This document shows positions 1-5,703 of a stretch of 7,036 bases of DNA, piece after piece. The position numbers and the translations under genes were made by a program. How positions within the stretch are numbered: position 1 is the first letter of the stretch; each line of letters opens with the position of its first letter. Under the pieces are notes generated by a model, which saw nothing but the letters and a program-made list of their open reading frames with translations, made no database searches and was not told the DNA's origin. Source of the DNA: an uncultured Chthoniobacterales bacterium (GTDB taxonomy: Bacteria > Verrucomicrobiota > Verrucomicrobiae > Chthoniobacterales > UBA10450); contig CATPCN010000352.1 of NCBI GenBank assembly GCA_955652855.1, positions 1 to 7,036 of the forward strand. Reading direction: 5' to 3'.

Positions 1-2
1 AA

Positions 3-353
3 GCGCTCGAAAAGGCGAAGGCGGCCGACCGCATCGTGCGCGAGCGTCTGGCGCAGTTAGGTCTATCCTTCGATGAAATCCACACCGAATTCTTTGGCGT
101 AAATGCGTGTCACGGTCCGGTTGCGGTCCCGTGTCCGGATCCATCCGAAGTGCAGGTCCGCATCGGCGTACGCGGTCAGGATCGGAAGGCGATCGACCGG
201 TTCACGCGCGAGCTGGTGCCGCTGGTTCTAAGCGGTCCACCTACTGGGACCGGCTTTGGCGACGGCCGCCCGCCCGTCCGGGAAGTGGTTGCCTATTGGC
301 CCGCGCTGATCCCGCGCGCACTCATCGAAACTCGCGTGGAGGTTATCAAATGA
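3..353 (+). CDS. AtuA family protein (DUF1446), C-terminal end, partial at left edge
   Basis: This is the last 116 codons of a protein whose start lies left of the window; the frame is open from base 3 to TGA at 351-353. The tail contains the stretches GPPTGTGFGDGRPPVREVV and AYWPALIPR, which I recognise as the C-terminal signature of the acyclic terpene utilisation AtuA / DUF1446 family. AtuA is named from the Pseudomonas acyclic terpene (citronellol/geraniol) degradation cluster, and its exact reaction is not well settled. Most homologues lie outside terpene clusters, so the substrate cannot be inferred here. The GTG at 36 is an internal Val codon, not a start. The stop overlaps the start of the next gene (ATGA at 350-353), so the two are probably translationally coupled and work together. 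Confidence 0.85.
   Translation, partial: ALEKAKAADRIVRERLAQLGLSFDEIHTEFFGVNACHGPVAVPCPDPSEVQVRIGVRGQDRKAIDRFTRELVPLVLSGPPTGTGFGDGRPPVREVVAYWPALIPRALIETRVEVIK
338..342 (+). promoter_or_regulatory. Shine-Dalgarno site for the AtuA-like small subunit gene
   Basis: GGAGG lies 7 nt before the ATG at 350, inside the end of the upstream gene. It settles the start of the overlapping small gene: the open frame continues upstream to 107, but only as a shadow of the AtuA frame. Confidence 0.75.
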
Positions 354-688
354 GAATCCCGCTTTCCCAAATTGCCCACGGCCGTTCCGGCGACAAAGGC
401 GACACATCGAACATCGGCGTGATCGCCTTTCACGAGAAACATTATCCGGTGCTGCTGCGCGAAGTAACAGCGGAACGCGTCAAGGAATTCTTCGGCGGGC
501 TCGTGAAAGGCAAAGTGGAGCGGTACGAATTGCCGAATCTGGCGGCTCTAAATTTTCTGCTGCACGAAGCGCTGGGCGGCGGTGGAACTTTGTCGCTCAG
601 AATCGATGCGCAAGGCAAAACGCTGAGCGCCGCACTGCTCCGAATGGAAGTCGAAATCTCGTGGGATGAATTAGACAGCGGCGCATGA
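350..688 (+). CDS. AtuA-like ferredoxin-fold domain protein (small partner of AtuA/DUF1446)
   Basis: A 112-residue protein starting at the ATG that overlaps the stop of the preceding gene. It carries two diagnostic motifs. One is SGDKGDTSNIGVIAF near the N-terminus (about residues 13-27). The other is a Gly-rich block ALGGGGTLSLRIDAQGKTL near residues 79-97, preceded by LPNLAALNFLL. These match the AtuA-like ferredoxin-fold domain, which in many bacteria is fused to the C-terminus of AtuA/DUF1446 and in others, as here, is a separate downstream gene. It is probably a subunit of the same cytoplasmic enzyme, with no signal peptide or membrane segment visible. The reaction is unknown. The family assignment is strong; the partnership is inferred from the 4-bp overlap and from known fused forms. 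Confidence 0.85.
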   Translation: MRIPLSQIAHGRSGDKGDTSNIGVIAFHEKHYPVLLREVTAERVKEFFGGLVKGKVERYELPNLAALNFLLHEALGGGGTLSLRIDAQGKTLSAALLRMEVEISWDELDSGA

Positions 689-730
689 AACAAATTGCGC
701 CGGTCGTGATCTACAAAATGGAGGATGACC

Positions 731-904
731 ATGGCGCAGACCAAAGGGAAAAGCAAAGTCCATAAGGTAATGAAGGAATACAAGGAAGGCAGCTTGAAAT
801 CCGGCGGCAGCGGAAGGAAGGTCAAGAGCCGCAAACAAGCGGTTGCCATCGCACTGAGTGAAGCGCGCGAAGCAGGCGCGAAGATCCCGAAAAAGAAAAA
901 GTAG
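731..904 (+). CDS. Small Lys-rich DUF6496 family protein
   Basis: A 57-residue protein with 15 lysines and a KKKK C-terminus. The segments KVHKVMKEYKEGSLKSG and VKSRKQAVAIALSEAREAG match my recollection of the DUF6496 family: small basic proteins with a conserved pattern of 'VMxEfKxGxLxSG... RKQAIAIALSEAR', function unknown. The strong positive charge would allow nucleic-acid binding, but that is only inference. The start at 731 is chosen because GGAGGA (720-725) sits 5 nt before it. An in-frame ATG at 725 would overlap that site. The gene lies 42 nt after the AtuA-like gene on the same strand and could be cotranscribed with it, but nothing suggests a shared function. Confidence 0.75.
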   Translation: MAQTKGKSKVHKVMKEYKEGSLKSGGSGRKVKSRKQAVAIALSEAREAGAKIPKKKK

Positions 905-951
905 AAAACCGCGAAACGCGCGGGGCAGCGTCTGACGGATAATATTGGGAA

Positions 952-1563
952 ATGAAATTAGCCATCGCAGTGCTCGCTGTCCTGCACCTCACAGCGGCCC
1001 CGCCCCTGCCCGGATTGCGAGTCGAAGCAGCGCCCGGAGGCTCCGTCCTTTTTGTCCGCAATGTTTACTCGCAGCCGCTCAGCGCGTTCCTCATAGAACT
1101 GGTTGACTATCCCGGAAGCTCGTTTTCGCACTGGGAAGATCACTTCGCCGGTGGCGAAATCCCCCCGGGCGTTGAAAAAGCGTATCCCGTGAAGAATATG
1201 CTCGTGGGCGCAGTCTCACCCGAATACGTCAAGGTGCAAGCGGCCCTCTATGTCGATGGCAGCGCAAGCGGGAACCCCGAAAAAATCAAACAGCTTATCG
1301 CCTGGCGAAGGCTGAGGCTTGAAACGACTCGTGAACTAATCCGCCGAATCGAAAAATCGCAATCGGACGGAATGCCCAAGGCCAACATTGTAGGCGGCCT
1401 CAAGCGATGGCAAGAGAATTTAGATCGCATTGCGCGGGCGGAGATTGCCGCCGCTATCGACAAACTCGATAAGCAATCCACCCAGGATGTTCTTGACAAC
1501 CTAAAGCTCACCGGGCGAGCCCTAGCTTCCAGTAAACCATCTCTAACAGAACCGCGACCGTAA
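952..1563 (+). CDS. Secreted or periplasmic protein of unknown function
   Basis: A 203-residue protein I cannot assign to a family. The N-terminus MKLAIAVLAVLHLTAAPPLP is a plausible short Sec signal peptide (Lys, then a hydrophobic run of about 13 residues, then Ala/Pro). Residues about 25-105 look beta-rich, with alternating hydrophobic residues such as GSVLFVRNVYSQPLSAFLIEL and conserved-looking aromatics. Residues about 118-192 are predicted helical, charged and possibly coiled coil (WRRLRLETTRELIRRIEKSQ; RAEIAAAIDKL). There is no membrane anchor after the signal, no cysteine and no obvious catalytic motif. Upstream only a poor start context is visible (GGGA ending 1 nt before ATG) and a -10-like GATAAT at 938-943 without a partner -35. 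The last codons run into a repeat-like intergenic element. Length, a single clean frame and the signal peptide support a real gene. Confidence 0.7.
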   Translation: MKLAIAVLAVLHLTAAPPLPGLRVEAAPGGSVLFVRNVYSQPLSAFLIELVDYPGSSFSHWEDHFAGGEIPPGVEKAYPVKNMLVGAVSPEYVKVQAALYVDGSASGNPEKIKQLIAWRRLRLETTRELIRRIEKSQSDGMPKANIVGGLKRWQENLDRIARAEIAAAIDKLDKQSTQDVLDNLKLTGRALASSKPSLTEPRP

Positions 1564-1734
1564 GGGAACAGGCGTCCCCTGCGGGCGGCCTTGTCCGCTG
1601 ACAAGCTGAGGCTTTACGACAGCCCCTCGCCAAGGGAGCGTTGCCACGCTGGCCGCCGATGAACGCCGATCAACGCGGATTGAAAAGAAATGCATTATCC
1701 GCGTCCTTTTCGGCAGTTCTGCTAGGGAACAGGC
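1563..1734. repeat. Intergenic repeat-like element between convergent genes, bounded by an 11-nt direct repeat
   Basis: The gap between the stop codons of the two convergent genes is almost entirely patterned. AGGGAACAGGC occurs at 1563-1573 and again at 1724-1734, each copy beginning on the last base of one gene's stop triplet position. Between them lie a hairpin (CTTGTC 1590-1595 / GACAAG 1600-1605, 4-nt loop), a tandem near-repeat (GCCGATGAAC GCCGATCAAC, 1655-1674) and a larger inverted repeat at 1665-1714. From memory, sequences resembling GAACGCCGATCAACGCGGAT are dispersed in many copies in Acidobacteriota and some other soil phyla; I could not check this. No gene is visible inside. Confidence 0.5.
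1665..1714. terminator. Inverted repeat, possible bidirectional terminator or REP-like hairpin
   Basis: ACGCGGAT (1673-1680) pairs perfectly with ATCCGCGT (1697-1704) across a 16-nt loop. GCCGA (1665-1669) pairs with TCGGC (1710-1714) further out, separated by mismatches. The structure lies between two convergent genes, where it could stop transcription from both sides. It lacks the U-tract of a classical intrinsic terminator, so a dispersed palindromic repeat is at least as likely. Confidence 0.4.
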
Positions 1735-3488
1735 TTCAAATCTTCCATCGAGAACTGGGGAGAATACAACCCGCGCGGCGTGCGAGTCCACCAAGCCCCA
1801 GTCTGACGCCTGGCTTGGAAATCGGTGAATTCGTAGCTAAACAACACCGCTCGAACATATTTAGGAGGCGCTCTCGGAAACGGATCATTCTCCAGCAACC
1901 CCGCAACGTCAGGTGAACCTTGCAGCAACCGCACCACCAAATTCTGGAACCAGGGCGTGTTCCGGAAACTCGATAGCGCCGCGAACCACATCTGCCAATC
2001 CAGTCGCGGCTGATGTGGCGCCACCCAACGCGGCGCCTTGCGCGGATCCCCCGGCTTGTATTTGAACTCGTAATCGAGCCAATTCACGCCATCATTGGAG
2101 CCTTGCACGATGATTTCCTGACGCGTGGTAGTCATCATGGCGAACAAACCATAGGTGTTCACGATTCCGAACGGACCGGTAATCCGCAAGATCGAATTCA
2201 TAGCCGTCGAATCCGAGAACACGCCCCAAAGTTCCAGGGCGCTGAGGAACAGTATCAACACCGCCGCGCCTCGCGCCAAGACCGGACGGCACTGCACGGA
2301 TCTGAGCCTCAGCCGCAATCTACTGAGCGCCCTGTCGTCGAAGAGAAACAAGCACAACCCCATCGTCAATAAATTGAAGAAGGTGTAATTGCCGGTGAGA
2401 AAAATGAGCACTTGCAGCAGCAGTATCGCGCCCGCGCCAAAAAATCTCCATACGCGAGGCCCAAAAATTAAAAACGGAACGGCCAGTTCGATCACCAGCA
2501 CTGTACCGGTCGAGAGATGTTGGAATGAAGCCGGCAATTGGTTCATGTACCACGCCAGCCGTGTCGGCAACGGTTGTGTCCAATAATGGAAACTGAGCGC
2601 GCTGAGGCCGCTCCAGGTACGATCGTGACTCAGCAGCTTTACGGCGCCGGAAAGAAACGTGAGCCGGAACAGCAGCCAGCGAAACAGGAACACCACCAGC
2701 TTTGACGATCCCAGAAAAATCGACAGGAACCCGCTCTCCAGCAGCAGCATGTCCCATTGAAAGGACATAAAGTCCTGTCCCGCGGAGCACAGCGACAGAT
2801 ACAGCACGAACAGGCAAATCAAACAGGTCCGTTCGAAATAGCCGAAAAGCAGCACGATAGAAATGACCGCTCCGGCGATGCACGCCAGCCGCAGCACCGC
2901 GTCGCCATGCGCAATCCAAAAAACTGAAGGTAGCATCCAGTAGCTCTGCACCCCAAAGTGCTGCGAGAAGGCTTCGAGATAACGACCCAGCGGCAAAATT
3001 CCATGCTCGCCAATCAGCCCGGTCACTTGCACTCCGAAGGATGCGAAGGCGATAAGGTAGATGGCCGCCAGCACCCGCAGAAAGATCCACTCCACACTCG
3101 CGTAACACAGAGGCGACACCGTCCGTCCGAACGTAAATCGTGTCACCTGATAAAAAAAGGACCGGTGCGCGGCGATCACCCGGTAACCTGCTTCCGTAAC
3201 GGCCGCAAACCCGGGCAGGTTCCGGTAAAGCGATAACAGCCAGCCCAGCCCCGATGCGTAAGTCAGGGTCTGAAACACTGCCTTGGCGCCCCGCAAGGTT
3301 TCTCCCGAAGGCAGCACAAGCTGTACCGATTGGGAGTAATCCTTGGGCGGAATCCGCGGGAATTGCTTGCCCACTTCCTGGGAGGGAGCATAGTCCACCC
3401 GCCCGCCAGTGAGTTGCTGCCAGTACTGAATCCAGATTTTGCAGAAGCCGCAATTGCCATCGAAGATCAGCAGGGGCTTGTCGGGCAT
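1722..3488 (-). CDS. DCC (DUF393) thiol-oxidoreductase / lipase maturation factor (LMF1-like) fusion protein
   Basis: A 588-residue two-domain protein. Residues about 4-120 are a DCC/DUF393 domain with the signature FDGNCGFC (9-16) and a CxxC pair at Cys13/Cys16, proposed to act as a thiol-disulfide oxidoreductase. Residues about 130-588 are a lipase maturation factor domain. Several hydrophobic segments (about 133-152, 200-235, 246-280, 327-345, 350-387, 405-424) are followed by a soluble tail. Hallmarks of vertebrate LMF1 are present: GQDFMSFQWDMLLLESGFL (237-255), a HYWTQPLPT segment (301-309), TGNYTFFNLLT (365-375) and PHQPRLDWQMWFAAL (491-505). LMF1 helps lipases fold in the ER; the bacterial role is unproven but probably concerns folding or redox of exported proteins. 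The start at 3488 gives the complete DCC domain, though the upstream SD is weak. The gene is convergent with the secreted-protein gene and divergent from tonB. No lipase gene is nearby. Confidence 0.9.
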   Translation of the reverse strand: MPDKPLLIFDGNCGFCKIWIQYWQQLTGGRVDYAPSQEVGKQFPRIPPKDYSQSVQLVLPSGETLRGAKAVFQTLTYASGLGWLLSLYRNLPGFAAVTEAGYRVIAAHRSFFYQVTRFTFGRTVSPLCYASVEWIFLRVLAAIYLIAFASFGVQVTGLIGEHGILPLGRYLEAFSQHFGVQSYWMLPSVFWIAHGDAVLRLACIAGAVISIVLLFGYFERTCLICLFVLYLSLCSAGQDFMSFQWDMLLLESGFLSIFLGSSKLVVFLFRWLLFRLTFLSGAVKLLSHDRTWSGLSALSFHYWTQPLPTRLAWYMNQLPASFQHLSTGTVLVIELAVPFLIFGPRVWRFFGAGAILLLQVLIFLTGNYTFFNLLTMGLCLFLFDDRALSRLRLRLRSVQCRPVLARGAAVLILFLSALELWGVFSDSTAMNSILRITGPFGIVNTYGLFAMMTTTRQEIIVQGSNDGVNWLDYEFKYKPGDPRKAPRWVAPHQPRLDWQMWFAALSSFRNTPWFQNLVVRLLQGSPDVAGLLENDPFPRAPPKYVRAVLFSYEFTDFQARRQTGAWWTRTPRGLYSPQFSMEDLKPVP

Positions 3489-3558
3489 GCTCTAATTTAA
3501 GTGTAGATTGATCGGTCTGGCGTTGGACGAATGACATCTTCCATTTTTCATAAGGCTG

Positions 3559-3585
3559 TTGACAGATTTATGGAAGTGATAGAAT
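3559..3585 (+). promoter_or_regulatory. Probable sigma-70 promoter for the TonB gene (extended -10)
   Basis: A perfect TTGACA -35 (3559-3564) is followed after 15 bp by TAGAAT (3580-3585), preceded by TG and one base (TGA, 3577-3579), which makes an extended -10. The short spacer is compensated by the extended element. It points right, towards the TonB gene about 80 bp downstream, in a 177-bp divergent gap. Transcription start would fall near 3592, leaving a leader of roughly 75 nt. Confidence 0.55.
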
Positions 3586-3657
3586 CATTGTAGGTATCCG
3601 TTGCAACCTTTGTATGGTCTGCTAACGTCTATTGAATGAAGCTATCCGAGGCGTAGT

Positions 3658-3662
3658 AGGAG
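3658..3662 (+). promoter_or_regulatory. Ribosome binding site of the TonB gene
   Basis: AGGAG ends 3 nt before ATG 3666. The spacing is short, but this is the only purine-rich match near the start and it supports initiation at 3666. Confidence 0.55.
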
Positions 3663-3665
3663 AAC

Positions 3666-4670
3666 ATGGCAGCGCACCACGAACCTATGGGATTTCCCGG
3701 CGCAAATGATCCGACAGGCGCGGACGCCCACCTGCAAAGGTTGTTGGCGGCCGATGTTGAAGAACCTTGGTTTCGTTCTTTCATCAAGAACATCCGGGAA
3801 ACCTTCAACCCGCCCAAGCTGCCGCCGTTGGAATTGACTTCGACCCCGGTAGCGGTCAAGGACATTTGGGGCTCCTACGGCGGGCAGGAAAAGCGCGCCG
3901 GTGTGAGTTCTTTGTTGATCCACGCCGGCATCGTCGCCATGCTATTGTTTGTCGGAACCAACAAAGCCGTGCAGAAGCTGGTGAAGGACAACATCACTCT
4001 GATCGCCCCCGATCTGTCTCCGTTTAAGCCGACTCCGAAAAAGGAAGCGATGGGTGGCGGCGGTGGCGGTGGCGACCGTTCTCCAACGCCTCCCAGCAAA
4101 GGCAAACTCCCGCGGATCGCCGACAAACAGTTTGTGCCTCCAATGGCCGTCGTGCATAACGAAAATCCCAAGCTGGTGATGGAGCCGACCTTGATCATGC
4201 AGCCGGACGCCAACATTCCCAAAGTGGACATGGCGAACTATGGCGATCCCTTAGCCAAGTCCGGTATCGCGTCCAACGGTCCCGGTTCGGGCGGTGGAAT
4301 CGGATCTGGCCCAGGTGGCGGAGTAGGTTCGGGACGTGGTCCCGGCTATGGTCCAGGATCGGGCGGCAACATGGGTGGCGGCGCATATCGCATCGGCGGC
4401 GGCGTCTCGGCCCCCACCTTGATCTTTAAGGTGGAACCGGAATACTCCGAGGAAGCCCGCAAAGCCAAGTTCCAGGGCACCGTGCTGCTCAACGTCGTGG
4501 TAGACGAGAAGGGTAATCCCCGCGACCTGAAAGTAATCCGCCCGCTAGGCCTGGGCCTCGACCAAAAAGCCATCGAAGCCGTGGAAAAATGGAAGTTCAG
4601 CCCCGGCAAGAAGGATGGCAAGGCAGTCGCCGTGCAAGCCACCATCGAAGTCAATTTCAGACTTCTCTAG
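3666..4670 (+). CDS. Energy transducer TonB family protein with Gly-rich linker
   Basis: A 334-residue inner-membrane protein that would transmit proton-motive-force energy from ExbB/ExbD to outer-membrane transporters. Layout: an unusually long N-terminal cytoplasmic part (about 1-78, with no signal peptide); one membrane segment (about 79-97, SSLLIHAGIVAMLLFVG); and a periplasmic linker that is glycine-rich (G7 run at 130-136; G/S/P repeats at 204-248) rather than the Pro/Lys/Glu-rich rod of enterobacterial TonB. It ends in a TonB C-terminal domain (about 250-334). That domain shows the typical PEYSEEARKAKFQGTVLL, VVDEKGNPRDLKVIRPLG, LDQKAIEAVEKWKFSPGKKD and the final beta strand IEVNFRLL. 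The start at 3666 has an SD and a strong upstream promoter. No exbB/exbD or TonB-dependent receptor is adjacent. Long N-termini with a Gly-rich linker are common in Acidobacteriota TonB-like proteins as I recall, and such genomes carry many paralogues, so the partner receptor cannot be named. Confidence 0.88.
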   Translation: MAAHHEPMGFPGANDPTGADAHLQRLLAADVEEPWFRSFIKNIRETFNPPKLPPLELTSTPVAVKDIWGSYGGQEKRAGVSSLLIHAGIVAMLLFVGTNKAVQKLVKDNITLIAPDLSPFKPTPKKEAMGGGGGGGDRSPTPPSKGKLPRIADKQFVPPMAVVHNENPKLVMEPTLIMQPDANIPKVDMANYGDPLAKSGIASNGPGSGGGIGSGPGGGVGSGRGPGYGPGSGGNMGGGAYRIGGGVSAPTLIFKVEPEYSEEARKAKFQGTVLLNVVVDEKGNPRDLKVIRPLGLGLDQKAIEAVEKWKFSPGKKDGKAVAVQATIEVNFRLL

Positions 4671-4678
4671 TCCGCTGT

Positions 4679-5249
4679 GTGCAACACATTGTCGCGCGGC
4701 TATCGCTCATTCTCGGATGCTCTGTCGCCTTGCTCGCTCAGAGCCCCGCGAGCTGGACCGAGACCTTTCCGGCGCACCGCATCGCCGATAACGTCTATTA
4801 CGTTGGCGCCCGCGGGCTCGCCTCGTATCTGATCGCAACATCGGCAGGAACATCCTCATCAACAGCAGTCTCGATATCTCCGTTCCAGTGATTCAAGCCA
4901 GCACGGAGAAATTGGGGCCGATGGGAAGATCCTGCTGATCAGTCATGCGCATTGGGACCACAACGCGGGCAGTGTCCTCGTCAAGGAAAGATTACGTCCG
5001 GACATTCCGCGTCCTGAAATCCCTGCCGTGCGACATCTTCCTGGGTGCTCATGGCGACTACACGGCGTGGAAAGCAAGTTAGCCGGCGTCAAGCCGAACG
5101 GCCCCGACGCGTTCATCCACCCCAACGGTTACAAGAATTACGCGGAAAGAGAGCAAGCATTCCTGAGTATCGGTGCCGGCGAAGCGCCCAATAATAAAGC
5201 CGGTGTACATCAAGCGCTTTGTGGCCCTGATCGACGCCGCGGGAGATAA
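4679..5249 (+). pseudogene. Decayed subclass B3 metallo-beta-lactamase
   Basis: Fragments in three frames line up as one B3 metallo-beta-lactamase. (A) 4679-4848: a signal-peptide-like segment, then SPASWTETFPAHRIADNVYY and a GLASYLIATSAG block. (B) 4849-4917, new frame: NILINSSLDISVP to EKLG. (C) 4917-4988, new frame: KILLISHAHWDHNAGSVLVKE, with the zinc motif HAHWDH (4944-4961). (D) 4990-5061, new frame: DYVRTFRVLKSLPCDIFLGA then HGDY, containing the last ligand His (BBL H263). (E) 5064-5165, new frame: GVESKLAGVKPNGPDAFIHP then NGYKNYAEREQAFL. Between C and D roughly 100 residues are missing, including the GHTxGxTTW block with ligand His196. The other shifts are one- or few-base losses. 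Intact relatives hydrolyse beta-lactams in the periplasm; this copy cannot. The first codon is GTG at 4679 with no SD. It starts 8 nt after tonB. Similarity fades after about 5165. Confidence 0.85.
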
Positions 5250-5257
5250 CAGAACAA

Positions 5258-5635
5258 ATGAGGACAAATAGGAATCGAATCCTTGACCAGCACCAATTCA
5301 CGGTTCGCCCACTTTCAAAGGCTGAAGGTGGCAGCCATCTGGTGGAGTATCCGGATATACCCGGTTGCATGTCCGACGGCGAGACCGTCGAAGAGGCAAT
5401 CGCGAACGGCAGAGAAGCACTCCGCGATTGTATGCAGGTGTTCCGAGAGTCGCGCCGGAAGCTGCCGAAGCCCAGCATCGAGGCTGCTCAATGGCGCCAG
5501 CGCCTGCCGCGGACTCTTTACTCGAAGCTCACGAGACAGGCAGCAAGCGAAGGCGTCAGCATCAATAGCCTCGTAACAGCAATCATCGCCGAGGCAGTGG
5601 GAGCAAGACAGGCACGGCCACAAAAGAGTCGATGA
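5258..5635 (+). CDS. hicB: HicB-family antitoxin-like protein
   Basis: A 125-residue protein with the two HicB parts. The N-terminal HicB-like (degenerate RNase H-like) domain covers about residues 14-68, with FTVRPLSKAEGGSHLVEYPD, IPGCMSDGETVEEAIANGREA and the following helix. The C-terminal ribbon-helix-helix-type DNA-binding segment covers about residues 79-115 (QRLPRTLYSKLTRQAASEGV and SINSLVTAIIAEAVG). In HicAB modules this antitoxin neutralises the HicA mRNA interferase and represses its own promoter. Here no HicA (a small dsRBD-like protein with a GSHH/GSHR-type motif) is visible on either side: upstream is the beta-lactamase relic, downstream the STAND gene. It may be an orphan regulator or a remnant. 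The SD is poor (GGGAG about 12 nt upstream). ATG 5258 is the only reasonable start. The symbol is a family label only. Confidence 0.85.
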   Translation: MRTNRNRILDQHQFTVRPLSKAEGGSHLVEYPDIPGCMSDGETVEEAIANGREALRDCMQVFRESRRKLPKPSIEAAQWRQRLPRTLYSKLTRQAASEGVSINSLVTAIIAEAVGARQARPQKSR

Positions 5636-5682
5636 TGGGATCTCGCTTTTAGCGGCAAATCTGAAAACCCGCCCACATTCAT

Positions 5683-5698
5683 TTAGAATTAATTCTAA
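5683..5698. promoter_or_regulatory. Perfect 16-bp AT-rich palindrome upstream of the STAND gene, candidate operator/-10 region
   Basis: TTAGAATTAATTCTAA is an exact inverted repeat ending 5 bp before ATG 5704. Its left arm contains TAGAAT (5684-5689), a fair -10 match. CTGAAA at 5661-5666 would be a 4/6 -35 with a 17-bp spacer. A dimeric repressor bound here would cover the -10. The nearby HicB-like protein has a DNA-binding C-terminus and is one possible ligand, but this is speculation. Confidence 0.45.
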
Positions 5699-5703
5699 TT
5701 GCC

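Noticed and set aside
107..349. Upstream in-frame extension of the AtuA-like gene to an ATG at 107
   Set aside because: It overlaps the AtuA C-terminal coding sequence in another frame, reads as low-complexity Arg/Ser/Gly sequence, and a good SD sits before ATG 350.
909..923. CCGCG/CGCGG inverted repeat after the DUF6496 gene as a terminator
   Set aside because: Only a 5-bp stem with a 5-nt loop and no T-tract. Such matches are expected by chance in GC-rich sequence.
2320..3537. Long 405-codon open frame on the - strand overlapping the LMF gene
   Set aside because: It is a shifted frame of the DCC-LMF gene on the same strand. The other frame contains the unmistakable DCC and LMF motifs, and this one has no recognisable domain.
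3489..3558. Promoter for the - strand LMF gene
   Set aside because: A TACACT -10-like hexamer exists (complement of 3500-3505), but no acceptable -35 lies at proper spacing, so I do not call it.
4270..4390. Short GGxGG-type DNA repeats as a tandem repeat or CRISPR-like array
   Set aside because: They are codons of the glycine-rich TonB linker, irregular in unit length, with no spacers or conserved repeat.
4589..4891. 100-codon open frame spanning the end of tonB and beyond
   Set aside because: Its first third is an out-of-frame reading of tonB and its last codons are frameshifted. Only the middle is meaningful, as fragment A of the beta-lactamase pseudogene.
5028..5249. 73-codon open frame as a separate small gene
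   Set aside because: Its core (GVESKLAGVKPNGPDAFIHP and following) is the C-terminal end of the B3 beta-lactamase, so it is part of the pseudogene.
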